From positions 1 to 27,436 of IMG/VR virus record IMGVR_UViG_3300043409_000026: DNA of 27,436 nt, one strand, 5' to 3'. The stretch is from a virus. The position numbers were made by a program, and so were the translations under genes. The notes under the pieces were generated by a model. It saw only the letters and a list, made by a program, of their open reading frames with translations. It was not told where the DNA came from and did no database searches. Below are positions 13,371 to 21,053 of the stretch, in pieces (position 1 is the stretch's first letter; each line of letters begins with the position of its first letter).

Positions 13371-13608
13371 CGACAAAGCTATTTTGGCTCAATGGGCTAA
13401 AAACTTACTAAATGATGATTTTTTCAAAGAAGTTATAGATAACTTGAAAAAAGAACAGATTAGTGTGATAATTAACACAAGTGCAGATGAATGTGATAGG
13501 CGTGAAGACGCTTATAGGCACATCAAGACTATTGAACTGATTACAGGACACCTAGAAGGCATAGCCTCAGAAACTGTGATTAGAGAGAAGAAATGGAAAA
13601 TTCTGTAG
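13360..13608 (+). CDS. Small phage protein of unknown role (82 residues, TTG start)
   Basis: A TTG at 13360 is used as the start because GAGGG at 13349-13353 sits about six bases upstream and the gene then overlaps the previous stop, as elsewhere here. No ATG occurs in the first part of the frame. The product is helical: LLNDDFFKEVIDNLKKEQISVI, then CDRREDAYRHIKTIELITGHLEGIA. This layout, short helix then DxxxREDAY then a helix ending HLE, is common in small podovirus proteins near the scaffold gene. No function is known. Confidence 0.65.
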   Translation: MQNNDKAILAQWAKNLLNDDFFKEVIDNLKKEQISVIINTSADECDRREDAYRHIKTIELITGHLEGIASETVIREKKWKIL

Positions 13609-13642
13609 CCTAAAAGCTACCCTCCGTCCAGAAGGTTTCTGG
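13605..13642 (+). other. Two small hairpins in the leader of the scaffold gene
   Basis: GTAGC (13605-13609) / GCTAC (13616-13620) with a six-base loop is followed by CCAGAA (13628-13633) / TTCTGG (13637-13642) with a three-base loop. No T tract follows, so they are not ordinary terminators. They lie in the 52-base gap before the scaffold ATG and could be RNA processing or stability elements; this is a base-pairing observation only. Confidence 0.35.
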
Positions 13643-13660
13643 CGATTATTGAGATGACAA

Positions 13661-14584
13661 ATGGAAAACACCAACCCTCAAGGGAGTGGAAACCTAGATG
13701 TAAACCAAGCCGCTTCAGCGTTTGAAAGCATGATGGGTGATTCTGAGGAAGCTGACAACAGCCAAACCGAAGGTCAACCAGAGGAACTTCAAGAGACTGA
13801 TGAAGTTGAGTATTCAGAGGAATCTGATGAGCCAAAGCCTAGATATAAAGTCAAGGCATCTGGTGAGGAAGTTGAGGTAGAACTTGACGAACTTATCAAA
13901 GGTTATCAACAAGGTACGGACTACACTAAAAAGTCTCAGGCTCTAGCTGAACAACGTAAAGCGATTGAAGCTGAACGTGGTCACTTAGAGTATGTGAAAC
14001 AAGAGCGACAGGCATACGCCCAGAAGTTGCAAGCGTTGGATAGCTTCCTTACGCAGCAGCATCAGGGTGTGGACTTAGAAGTTTTAAAGGAAACAGACCC
14101 TATCGGTTATGCGGTAGCGGTAGCGGAACAGAGCCAACGTGAGAAGCAGTTAGCAGTAGTCAGGAATGAACAGCAACGAATTGCCCAACAGCAACAATCC
14201 GAGCAACAAGCCTCTCTGCAAAACCATCTCCGTCAAGAATCTGAGAAGCTAGTTAGTCTGATTCCTGAGTTAGCGACACCACAGGGTGATGCGGTACGGA
14301 AACAAATCCGTGACTATGCGAAATCTGTAGGTTGGACTGACCAAGAACTTAGTTCCGTGTATGACTCTCGTGCTGTGAATACTTTGTATAAGGCAATGAA
14401 GTATGAGCAACTTCAAAAGAGCAAACCAGAGTTGAATAAAAAACTCCAGTCTGCCCCTAAGATGATGCGTTCTGGTACTTCAGTTCCACAAGCTAAGTAT
14501 TCACAAGATAAACAGGCGATGCAGAGGTTGCGTGAGACAGGAAAAGTCTCAGACGCTGCCAAAGCATTTGAACGATTTTTATAA
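13661..14584 (+). CDS. Capsid scaffolding protein
   Basis: This 307-residue protein lies directly before the major capsid gene. It has an acidic N-terminal third (residues about 25-60, rich in Glu and Asp), a RYKVKASGEEVEVELDELIKGYQQGTDYTKKSQALAEQRKAIE segment typical of podovirus scaffolds, then long Gln-rich coiled-coil regions (about 95-210) and a C-terminal helical basic end (RLRETGKVSDAAKAFERFL). Scaffolds guide procapsid assembly and leave before or during DNA packaging. Low complexity, helix content, position and size fit well; no protease motif is seen. Confidence 0.85.
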   Translation: MENTNPQGSGNLDVNQAASAFESMMGDSEEADNSQTEGQPEELQETDEVEYSEESDEPKPRYKVKASGEEVEVELDELIKGYQQGTDYTKKSQALAEQRKAIEAERGHLEYVKQERQAYAQKLQALDSFLTQQHQGVDLEVLKETDPIGYAVAVAEQSQREKQLAVVRNEQQRIAQQQQSEQQASLQNHLRQESEKLVSLIPELATPQGDAVRKQIRDYAKSVGWTDQELSSVYDSRAVNTLYKAMKYEQLQKSKPELNKKLQSAPKMMRSGTSVPQAKYSQDKQAMQRLRETGKVSDAAKAFERFL

Positions 14585-14602
14585 ATTTTGGAGTATTAAA
14601 TT

Positions 14603-15553
14603 ATGGCTACCTACCAAACATATACCGCAATCGGTATGCGTCAGGATTTGACGGACGTTATCTACGATATCTCACCAACAGACACACCATTTATGTCTTC
14701 TATTGGTAAGACTAAAGCTACTGCTGTTTTGCACGAGTGGCAAACTGACTCGTTGGCTGCTGCCAGCTTGTCAAACTTTACAGTTGAGGGTGCAACAGCA
14801 TCTGACGCTACTATGTCTCCTACCACTCGTGTTGGCAACCGCCTTCAGATTGCACAGAAAACTATCAAGATTTCTGGCACTTTGCAGTCTGTTGATAAAG
14901 CTGGCCGCAAATCCGAAAAAGCCTATCAACTTGCGAAAGCCTCGGCCGAAATTAAGCGAGACATGGAAACTTCATTGTTGAGCAATCAAATTGCTACAGA
15001 TGGTAGTTCTTCTGCTGCTCGTAAATTGGGTGGTCTGCAAGCATGGTTAGCTTCCAACTATGATGGTGGTACTTCTGGCGTTGCTGGTGCTTCTGGCACT
15101 ACTGCTCGTACAGATGGCACAAACCGCACCTTCACAGAGACTATCTTGAAGACTGTTGTTAAAGAAGTTTACGCTTCTGGTGGTAATCCTAAAGTGTTGA
15201 TGGTCAACCCTGCTCACAAGCAGTTGGTTTCTGCCTTCACAGGTATTGCTGCACAGCGTTTCATGGCCCCTGCCAATACGCCTACAACTATCATCAGCGC
15301 GGCCGATGTTTATTTGAGCGACTTCGGTTCAATTTCTGTTGTTCCCAACAGATTTATGACTTCTACTAACTCATGTGACGAGACAGCATTTATTGTTGAC
15401 CCTGACATGGCTGCTGTAGCTTATCTGCGTCCTTTCCAGACCAATGAGTTGGCTGTAACTGGTGACAATGAGTCTACACAGTTGTTGGCTGAGTACACAT
15501 TGGAAGTTCGTAACGAAGCTGCACACGGCATCATTGCCGACATTACACCTTAA
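14603..15553 (+). CDS. Major capsid protein, DUF5309/SU10 type
   Basis: This 316-residue protein has a GGAG site at 14590-14593. The start (QTYTAIGMRQDLTDVIYDISPTDTPFMSSIGK) and phrases such as VGNRLQIAQKTIKISGTLQ, EIKRDMETSLLSN and VLMVNPAHKQLVSAF are characteristic of the DUF5309 major capsid family seen in SU10-type podoviruses, which adopt the HK97 fold. About 420 copies usually form a T=7 shell; that figure is from the general architecture, not this sequence. Preferred CGT/GCT codons suggest high expression. A terminator follows at 15572, consistent with a highly expressed 3' end. Confidence 0.95.
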   Translation: MATYQTYTAIGMRQDLTDVIYDISPTDTPFMSSIGKTKATAVLHEWQTDSLAAASLSNFTVEGATASDATMSPTTRVGNRLQIAQKTIKISGTLQSVDKAGRKSEKAYQLAKASAEIKRDMETSLLSNQIATDGSSSAARKLGGLQAWLASNYDGGTSGVAGASGTTARTDGTNRTFTETILKTVVKEVYASGGNPKVLMVNPAHKQLVSAFTGIAAQRFMAPANTPTTIISAADVYLSDFGSISVVPNRFMTSTNSCDETAFIVDPDMAAVAYLRPFQTNELAVTGDNESTQLLAEYTLEVRNEAAHGIIADITP

Positions 15554-15571
15554 TCTGGTGTAACTCAAAAG

Positions 15572-15607
15572 ATGCCTCAGACTTAAACCTCTGGGGCATT
15601 TTCTTTT
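15572..15607 (+). terminator. Rho-independent terminator after the capsid gene
   Basis: A ten-base-pair stem, ATGCCTCAGA (15572-15581) / TCTGGGGCAT (15590-15599) with one G-T pair and an eight-base loop, is followed by TTTTCTTTT. It lies just after the major capsid gene stop. Confidence 0.85.
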
Positions 15608-15617
15608 CTACTCAAAC

Positions 15618-15626
15618 TGATAGAAT
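15618..15626 (+). promoter_or_regulatory. Candidate extended -10 promoter just before 15633
   Basis: The sequence TGATAGAAT is an extended -10 (TGN plus TAGAAT). No clear -35 is present in the T-rich terminator tail upstream. The expected transcription start, about seven bases downstream, falls on or next to the ATG at 15633, so transcripts from it would have almost no leader. Confidence 0.45.
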
Positions 15627-15632
15627 TGGGCT

Positions 15633-15947
15633 ATGCAAAATCCTAACAAATTTCGTGAAACTACTGTCCATGCTGATGGTGATGGCGGCATCATTATTCA
15701 GACTAAACAAGACATTACTGATATTCTTGAGCAAAACAAAAAAGAATATAACTCGTATGATGAACGAGCAAAGTGGTCTGACGAATTATTTGGAAACAAG
15801 ATTGCTTCTATTCCGTTTACAGTTGTTGATGAACTGAACAAACAAGGAATCATGCGTGGCTTTGCTGTGCTTGATGAGAAGCGTTTTAAGGCTTGGTTAA
15901 ACGAGCGTGATAACAGAGTTTTTAGAACTCGGACAGGAGTTGTATGA
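15633..15947 (+). CDS. Small conserved phage protein downstream of capsid (104 residues)
   Basis: ATG 15633 has no clear ribosome-binding site. The protein has a polar N-terminus (VHADGDGGIIIQTKQDITDILEQNKKEYNS), then a conserved-looking core (KIASIPFTVVDELNKQGIMRGFAVLDEKRFKAWLNERDNRVFRTRTG). Proteins of this size and layout often follow the capsid gene in podoviruses, with phrases like IASIPxxVxxxLxxxG and a final RTxxG. The role is unknown; a head-completion or connector-associated job is possible by position. Its stop overlaps the ATG of the adaptor gene. Confidence 0.7.
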   Translation: MQNPNKFRETTVHADGDGGIIIQTKQDITDILEQNKKEYNSYDERAKWSDELFGNKIASIPFTVVDELNKQGIMRGFAVLDEKRFKAWLNERDNRVFRTRTGVV

Positions 15948-16564
15948 GCATTTCTACTTATGCTGAATTACAGACAGCTATTGCAGGGTACTTGGCTCGT
16001 TCAGACCTGACAACTCAGATTCCAGACTTTATCCGTTTGGCAGAGGTGCGCTTGCGTAGAGACTTGCGTATTCGCCAAATGTTGACTTCAGTAACGCTAA
16101 CCTGCGTATCAGGTACAGCAACAGTTACTATCCCTTCTGACTTCTTGGAAGTAAAAGATTTTGTGGTTACTGGTAATCCTGTTAGACCATTGAACTACGA
16201 ATCTCCGTCTTTGTTTTCTCGTAACTCACGAAGCATGGACGCAGGTAAGCCGTTGGATTACACAGTATTGGCAACGACATTTAAGTTAGCACCTATCCCT
16301 GATACTGCCTACACATTGAGCCTTGTTTACTCTGCTGCGCCAGCGTTCCTAAGTGATGCGAACACAAGCAATGCGTTCTTGGTAACTTGTCCTGATTTGC
16401 TTTTGTATGCCGCTTTGCTAGAGGCAGAACCTTACCTGATGAACGATGCTCGAATTAACACATGGGGAACTATGTTTGATAGGGGTATGGGTTCTTTGAC
16501 TCGCTCTGACGAGAAGGGTCAATTCTCTGGCGTTCCAATAGCAATGCGTAACACATACATCTGA
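15944..16564 (+). CDS. Head-to-tail adaptor protein, SU10/gp4-type
   Basis: This 206-residue protein starts in an ATGA overlap. The start TYAELQTAIAGYLARSDLTTQIPDFIRLAEVRLRRDLRIRQM is characteristic of podovirus adaptor proteins (phage adaptor family, SU10-type). The rest includes a beta-rich middle (SGTATVTIPSDFLEVKDF) and a helical C-terminal domain (LVTCPDLLLYAALLEAEPYLMNDARI). Twelve copies would bind beneath the portal to extend the channel and receive the nozzle. The order capsid, small protein, adaptor, nozzle fits this role. Confidence 0.9.
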   Translation: MSISTYAELQTAIAGYLARSDLTTQIPDFIRLAEVRLRRDLRIRQMLTSVTLTCVSGTATVTIPSDFLEVKDFVVTGNPVRPLNYESPSLFSRNSRSMDAGKPLDYTVLATTFKLAPIPDTAYTLSLVYSAAPAFLSDANTSNAFLVTCPDLLLYAALLEAEPYLMNDARINTWGTMFDRGMGSLTRSDEKGQFSGVPIAMRNTYI

Positions 16565-16565
16565 T

Positions 16566-17999
16566 ATGCCTACACAAAGAATACAACTAGGCGAGTGGAT
16601 GCCTGACCAATCAGGTATTACTGGTGCATTGACAGACGCTAGAAACGTGGTTTCTCAAGCTGTTGGCTATGGGTCTTTTCCTAGTCCAGTAGCTTTCTCT
16701 GGCTCTGCTGCCGAAGACTTAGTGTCTTTGTACGCTGCCAAGAATCCAGACTCTACAACTCAGTTGTTTACTTCTGGTGCATCTAAGATTTATACAGTAA
16801 GTGGTGTAGGTGCTTTGACCCAAGTTAAGACAGGCATGACAACTGGCATTAACGACAGGGTGCGTTTTACTCAGTTTGGTAAAACAGTTATTACAACTAA
16901 TAACGCTGATGTACTACAAGCATGGACACTAGGAACATCTACTTCTTTTGCTAATTTAAGTGCATCTGCACCGATAGCTAAATTTATTACTGTGGTGCGT
17001 GATTTTGTTGTTTGCGCTAATACGTTAGAAACGACACAGCAACAGTATCGTGTGAGATGGTCTGCTATCAATAATGAGACTGATTGGGTAGAGGATGTAA
17101 ACACGCAGTCTGACTATCAAGATATTCCTGATGGTGGACAGATTGTAGGAATCCGTGGTGGTGAGTTTGGCTTGGTGTTTTTAGAAAGAGCCATTAGCCG
17201 AATGACCTATGTCGGAACTCCGTTCATATTCCAGTTTGACAATATCTCTCGTAACAAGGGCTGTTTAGTTGCGGGTTCTATTGCTCAGTACCAAGGCGTT
17301 ACATTCTTCTTATCGGACGATGGTTTCTATATGTGTGATGGTCAGCAAGTAGTGCCAATTGGTAGCGAAAAGGTTGACCGATTCTTTATTGATGACGCAT
17401 CTGAATCTGACTATGGCTCTATGTCTGCTGCTGTTGACCCTATTCGTAAACTGGTTATTTGGAACTATGTAGCAATTGATGGCAATCGTAAACTAATGAT
17501 TTACAACTTTGCTACAAAGAAGTGGACTTATGCAGATGCGGGAACAGACTATTTATCTGAGGCTTCCTCAATTGCTGTAACGCTTGAGGGGTTAGATGGC
17601 ATCTCTGGCTCTATTGACGCATTGACTACAAGTTTAGACTCTCGTCTTTATGTTGGCGGTAGATACTTCCTTGGCGGTACTTTGGGTGCAAAGGTTTACA
17701 CATACACAGGTCAACCAGCAACAGGAAATATTGAAACTGGAGATATTGACTTAGGTGGGCAGTCTGTCGTTACTTTGGCTAGACCACAGGTAGATGGTGG
17801 TTCTGCGACTATTGCTGTAGCTTCTAGGCAACTGTTAAGCCAAGACGTTACCTTTGGTACTGCTGTGGCTGCTGACTCAGAGAACAGGGTTTCTTTGCGT
17901 AGTTCTGGTAGATACCACAGGATTCAGTTAATCCCTACTGGTAACTGGACTAATGCTGTGGCTATTGATGTGGACGTAACTGGTCAAGGTGTGCGTTGA
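16566..17999 (+). CDS. Tail nozzle protein (beta-propeller-like, P22 gp10 class)
   Basis: This 477-residue protein starts one base after the adaptor stop. The N-terminal phrase LGEWMPDQSGITGALTDARNVVSQAVGYGSFPSPVAFSG and later blade-like motifs (RDFVVCANT, GVTFFLSDDGFYMCDGQQVVPIG, LVIWNYVAIDG, LMIYNFATKKWTYAD) match the nozzle/hub family that closes the tail beneath the adaptor in short-tailed phages. The repeated strand-rich segments fit a propeller. It would form the tail tube end and attach to fibres. The stop overlaps the next ATG (TGATG). Confidence 0.88.
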   Translation: MPTQRIQLGEWMPDQSGITGALTDARNVVSQAVGYGSFPSPVAFSGSAAEDLVSLYAAKNPDSTTQLFTSGASKIYTVSGVGALTQVKTGMTTGINDRVRFTQFGKTVITTNNADVLQAWTLGTSTSFANLSASAPIAKFITVVRDFVVCANTLETTQQQYRVRWSAINNETDWVEDVNTQSDYQDIPDGGQIVGIRGGEFGLVFLERAISRMTYVGTPFIFQFDNISRNKGCLVAGSIAQYQGVTFFLSDDGFYMCDGQQVVPIGSEKVDRFFIDDASESDYGSMSAAVDPIRKLVIWNYVAIDGNRKLMIYNFATKKWTYADAGTDYLSEASSIAVTLEGLDGISGSIDALTTSLDSRLYVGGRYFLGGTLGAKVYTYTGQPATGNIETGDIDLGGQSVVTLARPQVDGGSATIAVASRQLLSQDVTFGTAVAADSENRVSLRSSGRYHRIQLIPTGNWTNAVAIDVDVTGQGVR

Positions 18000-18772
18000 T
18001 GTTCAGAAGCCTACCCGCATTTGGTGGTGACCAGAGGGCTGTGGCTGAAGTTGTGCGTGGCATCATGGACGGAAAGACCAATAACACAGGGACTTTGACT
18101 CTAGCAACTGGTGGGGCTTTAACTACCACTTTGACAGACAGAAGGATAGGCCCAGACAGCGTTATCTTATTTGCCCCTGCCTCTGCTGCGGCTAACGCTG
18201 ACTATATGCCTTATGGGGCGTTTCAGAGCCTTGTTGACCAAACTGTTGCTACAGCAAATACCGCCTATGCGATGACTCTGGACACTACAGATTACTCAAA
18301 TGGTATTACTTTAAGCAATAGTTCTAGGATGAATGTTAAAAACACAGGAATTTATAACTTTCAATGGTCTGGTCAGTTTGAAAACACAGACTCGCAAGAC
18401 CATGACGTTAGGGTTTGGATAAAGGTTAATGGAACAAATCTTACAGGCTCAACAGGTTTTTTTGCTATTCCTAGCAAGCATGGCTCAGTTAATGGTCATG
18501 CTTTAACTGGATGGAACTACTTTTTAAGTTTAAATGCAAATGATTACATTGAACTTTGGTGGGAAGCAGATAACACGTTAGTAAGTCTTCAAACCTACGC
18601 TGCTGGTACAAATTACCCCTCTACAGCGTCTTTGATTACTACGATGAACTACATCTCTCCGTCAGCGTTGACAAACATCTACGCCAGTTCCCAAGGACAG
18701 GGAACGGCTACGATTACCCACTTTGCCAATTCGACTGCAAACAAGAAATATCGGTATGCAATTATTGGTTGA
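17999..18772 (+). CDS. Virion protein with inserted C1q/TNF-like jelly-roll domain
   Basis: This encodes 257 residues from ATG 17999. The first 60 residues (FRSLPAFGGDQRAVAEVVRGIMDGKTNNTGTLTLATGG) and the last 35 (IYASSQGQGTATITHFAN...KKYRYAIIG) resemble a short podovirus tail-associated protein. Between them (about 80-215) lies a strand-rich region, ANTAYAMTLDTTDYSNGITL, MNVKNTGIYNFQWSGQF, VRVWIKVNGTNL and DYIELWWEADNTLVSLQTYAAG, which resembles C1q/TNF-like jelly rolls in marine phage virion proteins. Such domains commonly bind host surface molecules or make trimers. I infer a tail-tip or head-decoration protein. The domain layout looks like an insertion into a shorter protein. Confidence 0.7.
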   Translation: MFRSLPAFGGDQRAVAEVVRGIMDGKTNNTGTLTLATGGALTTTLTDRRIGPDSVILFAPASAAANADYMPYGAFQSLVDQTVATANTAYAMTLDTTDYSNGITLSNSSRMNVKNTGIYNFQWSGQFENTDSQDHDVRVWIKVNGTNLTGSTGFFAIPSKHGSVNGHALTGWNYFLSLNANDYIELWWEADNTLVSLQTYAAGTNYPSTASLITTMNYISPSALTNIYASSQGQGTATITHFANSTANKKYRYAIIG

Positions 18773-18793
18773 TTTTAATAATTTATGTATAAT
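18765..18793 (+). promoter_or_regulatory. Candidate sigma70-type promoter
   Basis: A perfect TATAAT at 18788-18793 with TG immediately upstream lies 17 bases from TTGGTT at 18765-18770. It partly overlaps the end of the previous gene and would drive the ejection-protein genes from 18842. It is the best -35/-10 pair in the window. Confidence 0.55.
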
Positions 18794-18823
18794 GGATTCC
18801 GTGGATGACCCATCTTGGAATCC
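18794..18823 (+). other. Perfect inverted repeat overlapping the predicted transcription start
   Basis: GGATTCC (18794-18800) and GGAATCC (18817-18823) are exact reverse complements. The interior also pairs weakly, GATG with CATC. The repeat begins directly after the TATAAT box, so it covers the expected start site. No long T tract follows. It may be an operator or an RNA structure on readthrough transcripts. Confidence 0.55.
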
Positions 18824-18841
18824 GAACTTTTAGGAGTAAAG

Positions 18842-19729
18842 ATGGCTACTACTACCACATCAACTGTTGACCCCAAAATTCTTCCATATTTAGAGTATGG
18901 TCTGCAACAGGGTGCAGGGCTTTACCAAGCTGGTGGCCCACAATACTACACAGGCGAAACCTTTGTAGCACCCTCGCAGACTACACAAGCTGGCGTTCAA
19001 GCCCTAGAAACTCGTGCTTTAGCAGGTAATCCCTTAACTGGACTTGCTCAACAACAGTTACAGGGAACTTTGGGCGGTGCTTATTTAGGTGGTAATCCAT
19101 TCTTTCAAGGTGCGTTTGCCCCTGCTGCACAAGCGGCTCAGACTCAGTTCCAAAGCACATTGGGCGACATTGCATCCAAGTCTAGCCTAGCAGGGCGTTA
19201 TGGCTCTGGTGCTATGGGTAACTTGCAGAATCGTGCTACAGGTCAGTATGCACAAGCATTGACTAACACAGCAGGTCAACTGGCTTATCAGAACTACGAA
19301 GCAGAGCGTCAGCGTCAGCAACAAGCTATTGGGGCTGCGCCTCAGTTAGCAATGGCTGATTACCAAGACATTAACCAATTGCTACAAGCAGGTCAGTTGC
19401 GTGAAGGTTACCAAGGTCAACAATTGGGTGCTGACATTCAGCGTTTTAACTTCTTGCAAAACCAACCACAACAGAACTTGCAAAACTATATGTCATTGGT
19501 ATATGGCAACCCATTAGGACGAGTTGGACAAACTACCGCATCTGGTGCTGCTGATACTTCTGCGTTCCAGAAGTTGCTAGGTACTGCTGCTGTTGGTGCT
19601 GGTGTTTATAAGAATCTAGGCTCTCCTAACCTAAGTTGGTTAAATCCCTTTGGTTCTTCATCAACAAATACAAACATGGGAACTATTGATGCTCGTTACC
19701 CTGCTCTTGGCACTAACTGGTGGGATTAA
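18842..19729 (+). CDS. Internal virion / ejection-associated protein (295 residues)
   Basis: The start is ATG 18842 after TAGGAG (18831-18836); the longer frame from TTG 18815 lies inside the inverted repeat and is rejected. The protein is rich in Ala, Gln and Gly, with a Pro/Tyr-rich start (PKILPYLEYGLQQGAGLYQAGGPQYYTGETFVAPS), then long amphipathic helices (AAQAAQTQFQSTLGDIASKSS; YQNYEAERQRQQQAIGAAPQL). This type is found just before large ejection proteins in many podoviruses. The helices suit passage into or across the host envelope. The role is inferred from composition and order. Confidence 0.7.
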   Translation: MATTTTSTVDPKILPYLEYGLQQGAGLYQAGGPQYYTGETFVAPSQTTQAGVQALETRALAGNPLTGLAQQQLQGTLGGAYLGGNPFFQGAFAPAAQAAQTQFQSTLGDIASKSSLAGRYGSGAMGNLQNRATGQYAQALTNTAGQLAYQNYEAERQRQQQAIGAAPQLAMADYQDINQLLQAGQLREGYQGQQLGADIQRFNFLQNQPQQNLQNYMSLVYGNPLGRVGQTTASGAADTSAFQKLLGTAAVGAGVYKNLGSPNLSWLNPFGSSSTNTNMGTIDARYPALGTNWWD

Positions 19730-19731
19730 AC

Positions 19732-21051
19732 ATGGCTGGACTATTAGACATTTTTGGGACTAGCGGTGCAGACACAATGGGTCTGTTGGGTATGTCACAA
19801 GCTGACATTGCTCGTAATCGTGAAGACGCACAAGCACAAGCCTTGTATGCCCTAGCAGGGCGTTTATTCCAAGGTGGGAATACTGGTCAGTCTATTGTTG
19901 AAGGATTACAACGTGGTCAGCAAGCCTACAAAGGCGGTATGCAAGACACATTGCAAAGCCAGTTACAGAATGTCCAATTAGCTGACATGATTCGTAAGCG
20001 TAAGTTAGAGCAACAACAATTAGCTGAACAACAACGAATTCAAGGTGTTATCCAAGGTGCTGTAACCAAGCCTCAAGAGATGTATGGTGAGGACATTATG
20101 GGTCAGCGTCAAGGTGAAGGGATGACTGCGCCTAGCTTTGATTTACAAAGGGCAATGCCTCAATTAATGAGTTCAGTAGAAGGGCGTAAAGCCTTGGGTG
20201 AATTGATTGCATCTAACAAAGCAATGCGCCCAGATACATTCTCACTTGCTGAAGGTGCAACTCAGTTTGAACGTGACCCATTTACAGGTCAAACAAAAAC
20301 TGTTGCTACTGGTTTACCAAAGAAAGAAAAACCAGATATTGCTGGAGATGTAAAAGAAGCAAGACAAGTTCTTGGAATTTTGACTCCAGTTGATGAAATG
20401 ACTCAGACTGAAAGAGCATTAGTTAAGGCTTACATTGACAGAAAAGACGCAAGTAAAACACCTAGAGTTCAAGTAGATTTAAAAGACCCAACTGCTGTAG
20501 CAATGGCTGGTCTTAAATTGCAGGGTGATATTAGACAAGACTTTAAAGGGCCTAAAGACACGGCTACCGCCTATCAAACAATGTATAACGCTGCCACAAA
20601 CCCTACTCAAAAGGGTGACACGACAATGCTTTATACATTCTTTAAAGTTCTTGACCCACAGTCAACTGTGCGTGAAGGTGAGATTGAGATGATTAAACAA
20701 TCTCGTTCTATCCCTGAGAAATTTAAAGGAATGGCTATAAAGTTGGCAAGTGGTCAAACCTTGCTAGAGGGCGAACGAGCAGATTTGTTAAATCAAGCGT
20801 ATCAATATGTTGCAAACCAACAAAGAGGTGTTAATGAAACAATTGATATGTATAAGGACTACGCCAAGGCGGTTGGTTTAAATCCAGAGAAAGCCGTTCC
20901 AAATCCATTTGCAGATATTAAAAAGCCTCCATCAAAAACTGTGATGATAAATAAAAAATCAACAGTTGCAAAACTTGCTGATGATGGTAACTACTATATT
21001 CAGTCTGGAACAAATACGGATGGAACACCTAAGTATTTTAAGGTTGACTAA
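19732..21051 (+). CDS. Internal virion / ejection protein (439 residues)
   Basis: The start is ATG 19732, two bases after the previous stop; a GTG at 19720 in frame overlaps that gene. The N-terminus (MAGLLDIFGTSGADTMGLLGMSQADIARNREDAQAQALYALAGRLFQGG) is typical of podovirus ejection proteins. Residues about 60-105 are Gln-rich coiled coil. The C-terminal half is helical and charged (QTERALVKAYIDRKD; STVREGEIEMIKQSR). The phrase DPQSTVREGE recurs in such proteins. It probably enters the host with the DNA. Arginine codons change to AGA from about 20340 to 20700, suggesting mosaic history. Confidence 0.75.
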   Translation: MAGLLDIFGTSGADTMGLLGMSQADIARNREDAQAQALYALAGRLFQGGNTGQSIVEGLQRGQQAYKGGMQDTLQSQLQNVQLADMIRKRKLEQQQLAEQQRIQGVIQGAVTKPQEMYGEDIMGQRQGEGMTAPSFDLQRAMPQLMSSVEGRKALGELIASNKAMRPDTFSLAEGATQFERDPFTGQTKTVATGLPKKEKPDIAGDVKEARQVLGILTPVDEMTQTERALVKAYIDRKDASKTPRVQVDLKDPTAVAMAGLKLQGDIRQDFKGPKDTATAYQTMYNAATNPTQKGDTTMLYTFFKVLDPQSTVREGEIEMIKQSRSIPEKFKGMAIKLASGQTLLEGERADLLNQAYQYVANQQRGVNETIDMYKDYAKAVGLNPEKAVPNPFADIKKPPSKTVMINKKSTVAKLADDGNYYIQSGTNTDGTPKYFKVD

Positions 21052-21053
21052 AC

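Noticed and set aside
14703-14981. Second + strand frame inside the capsid gene
   Set aside because: The Leu-rich translation is an out-of-frame reading of biased capsid codons, without a ribosome-binding site.
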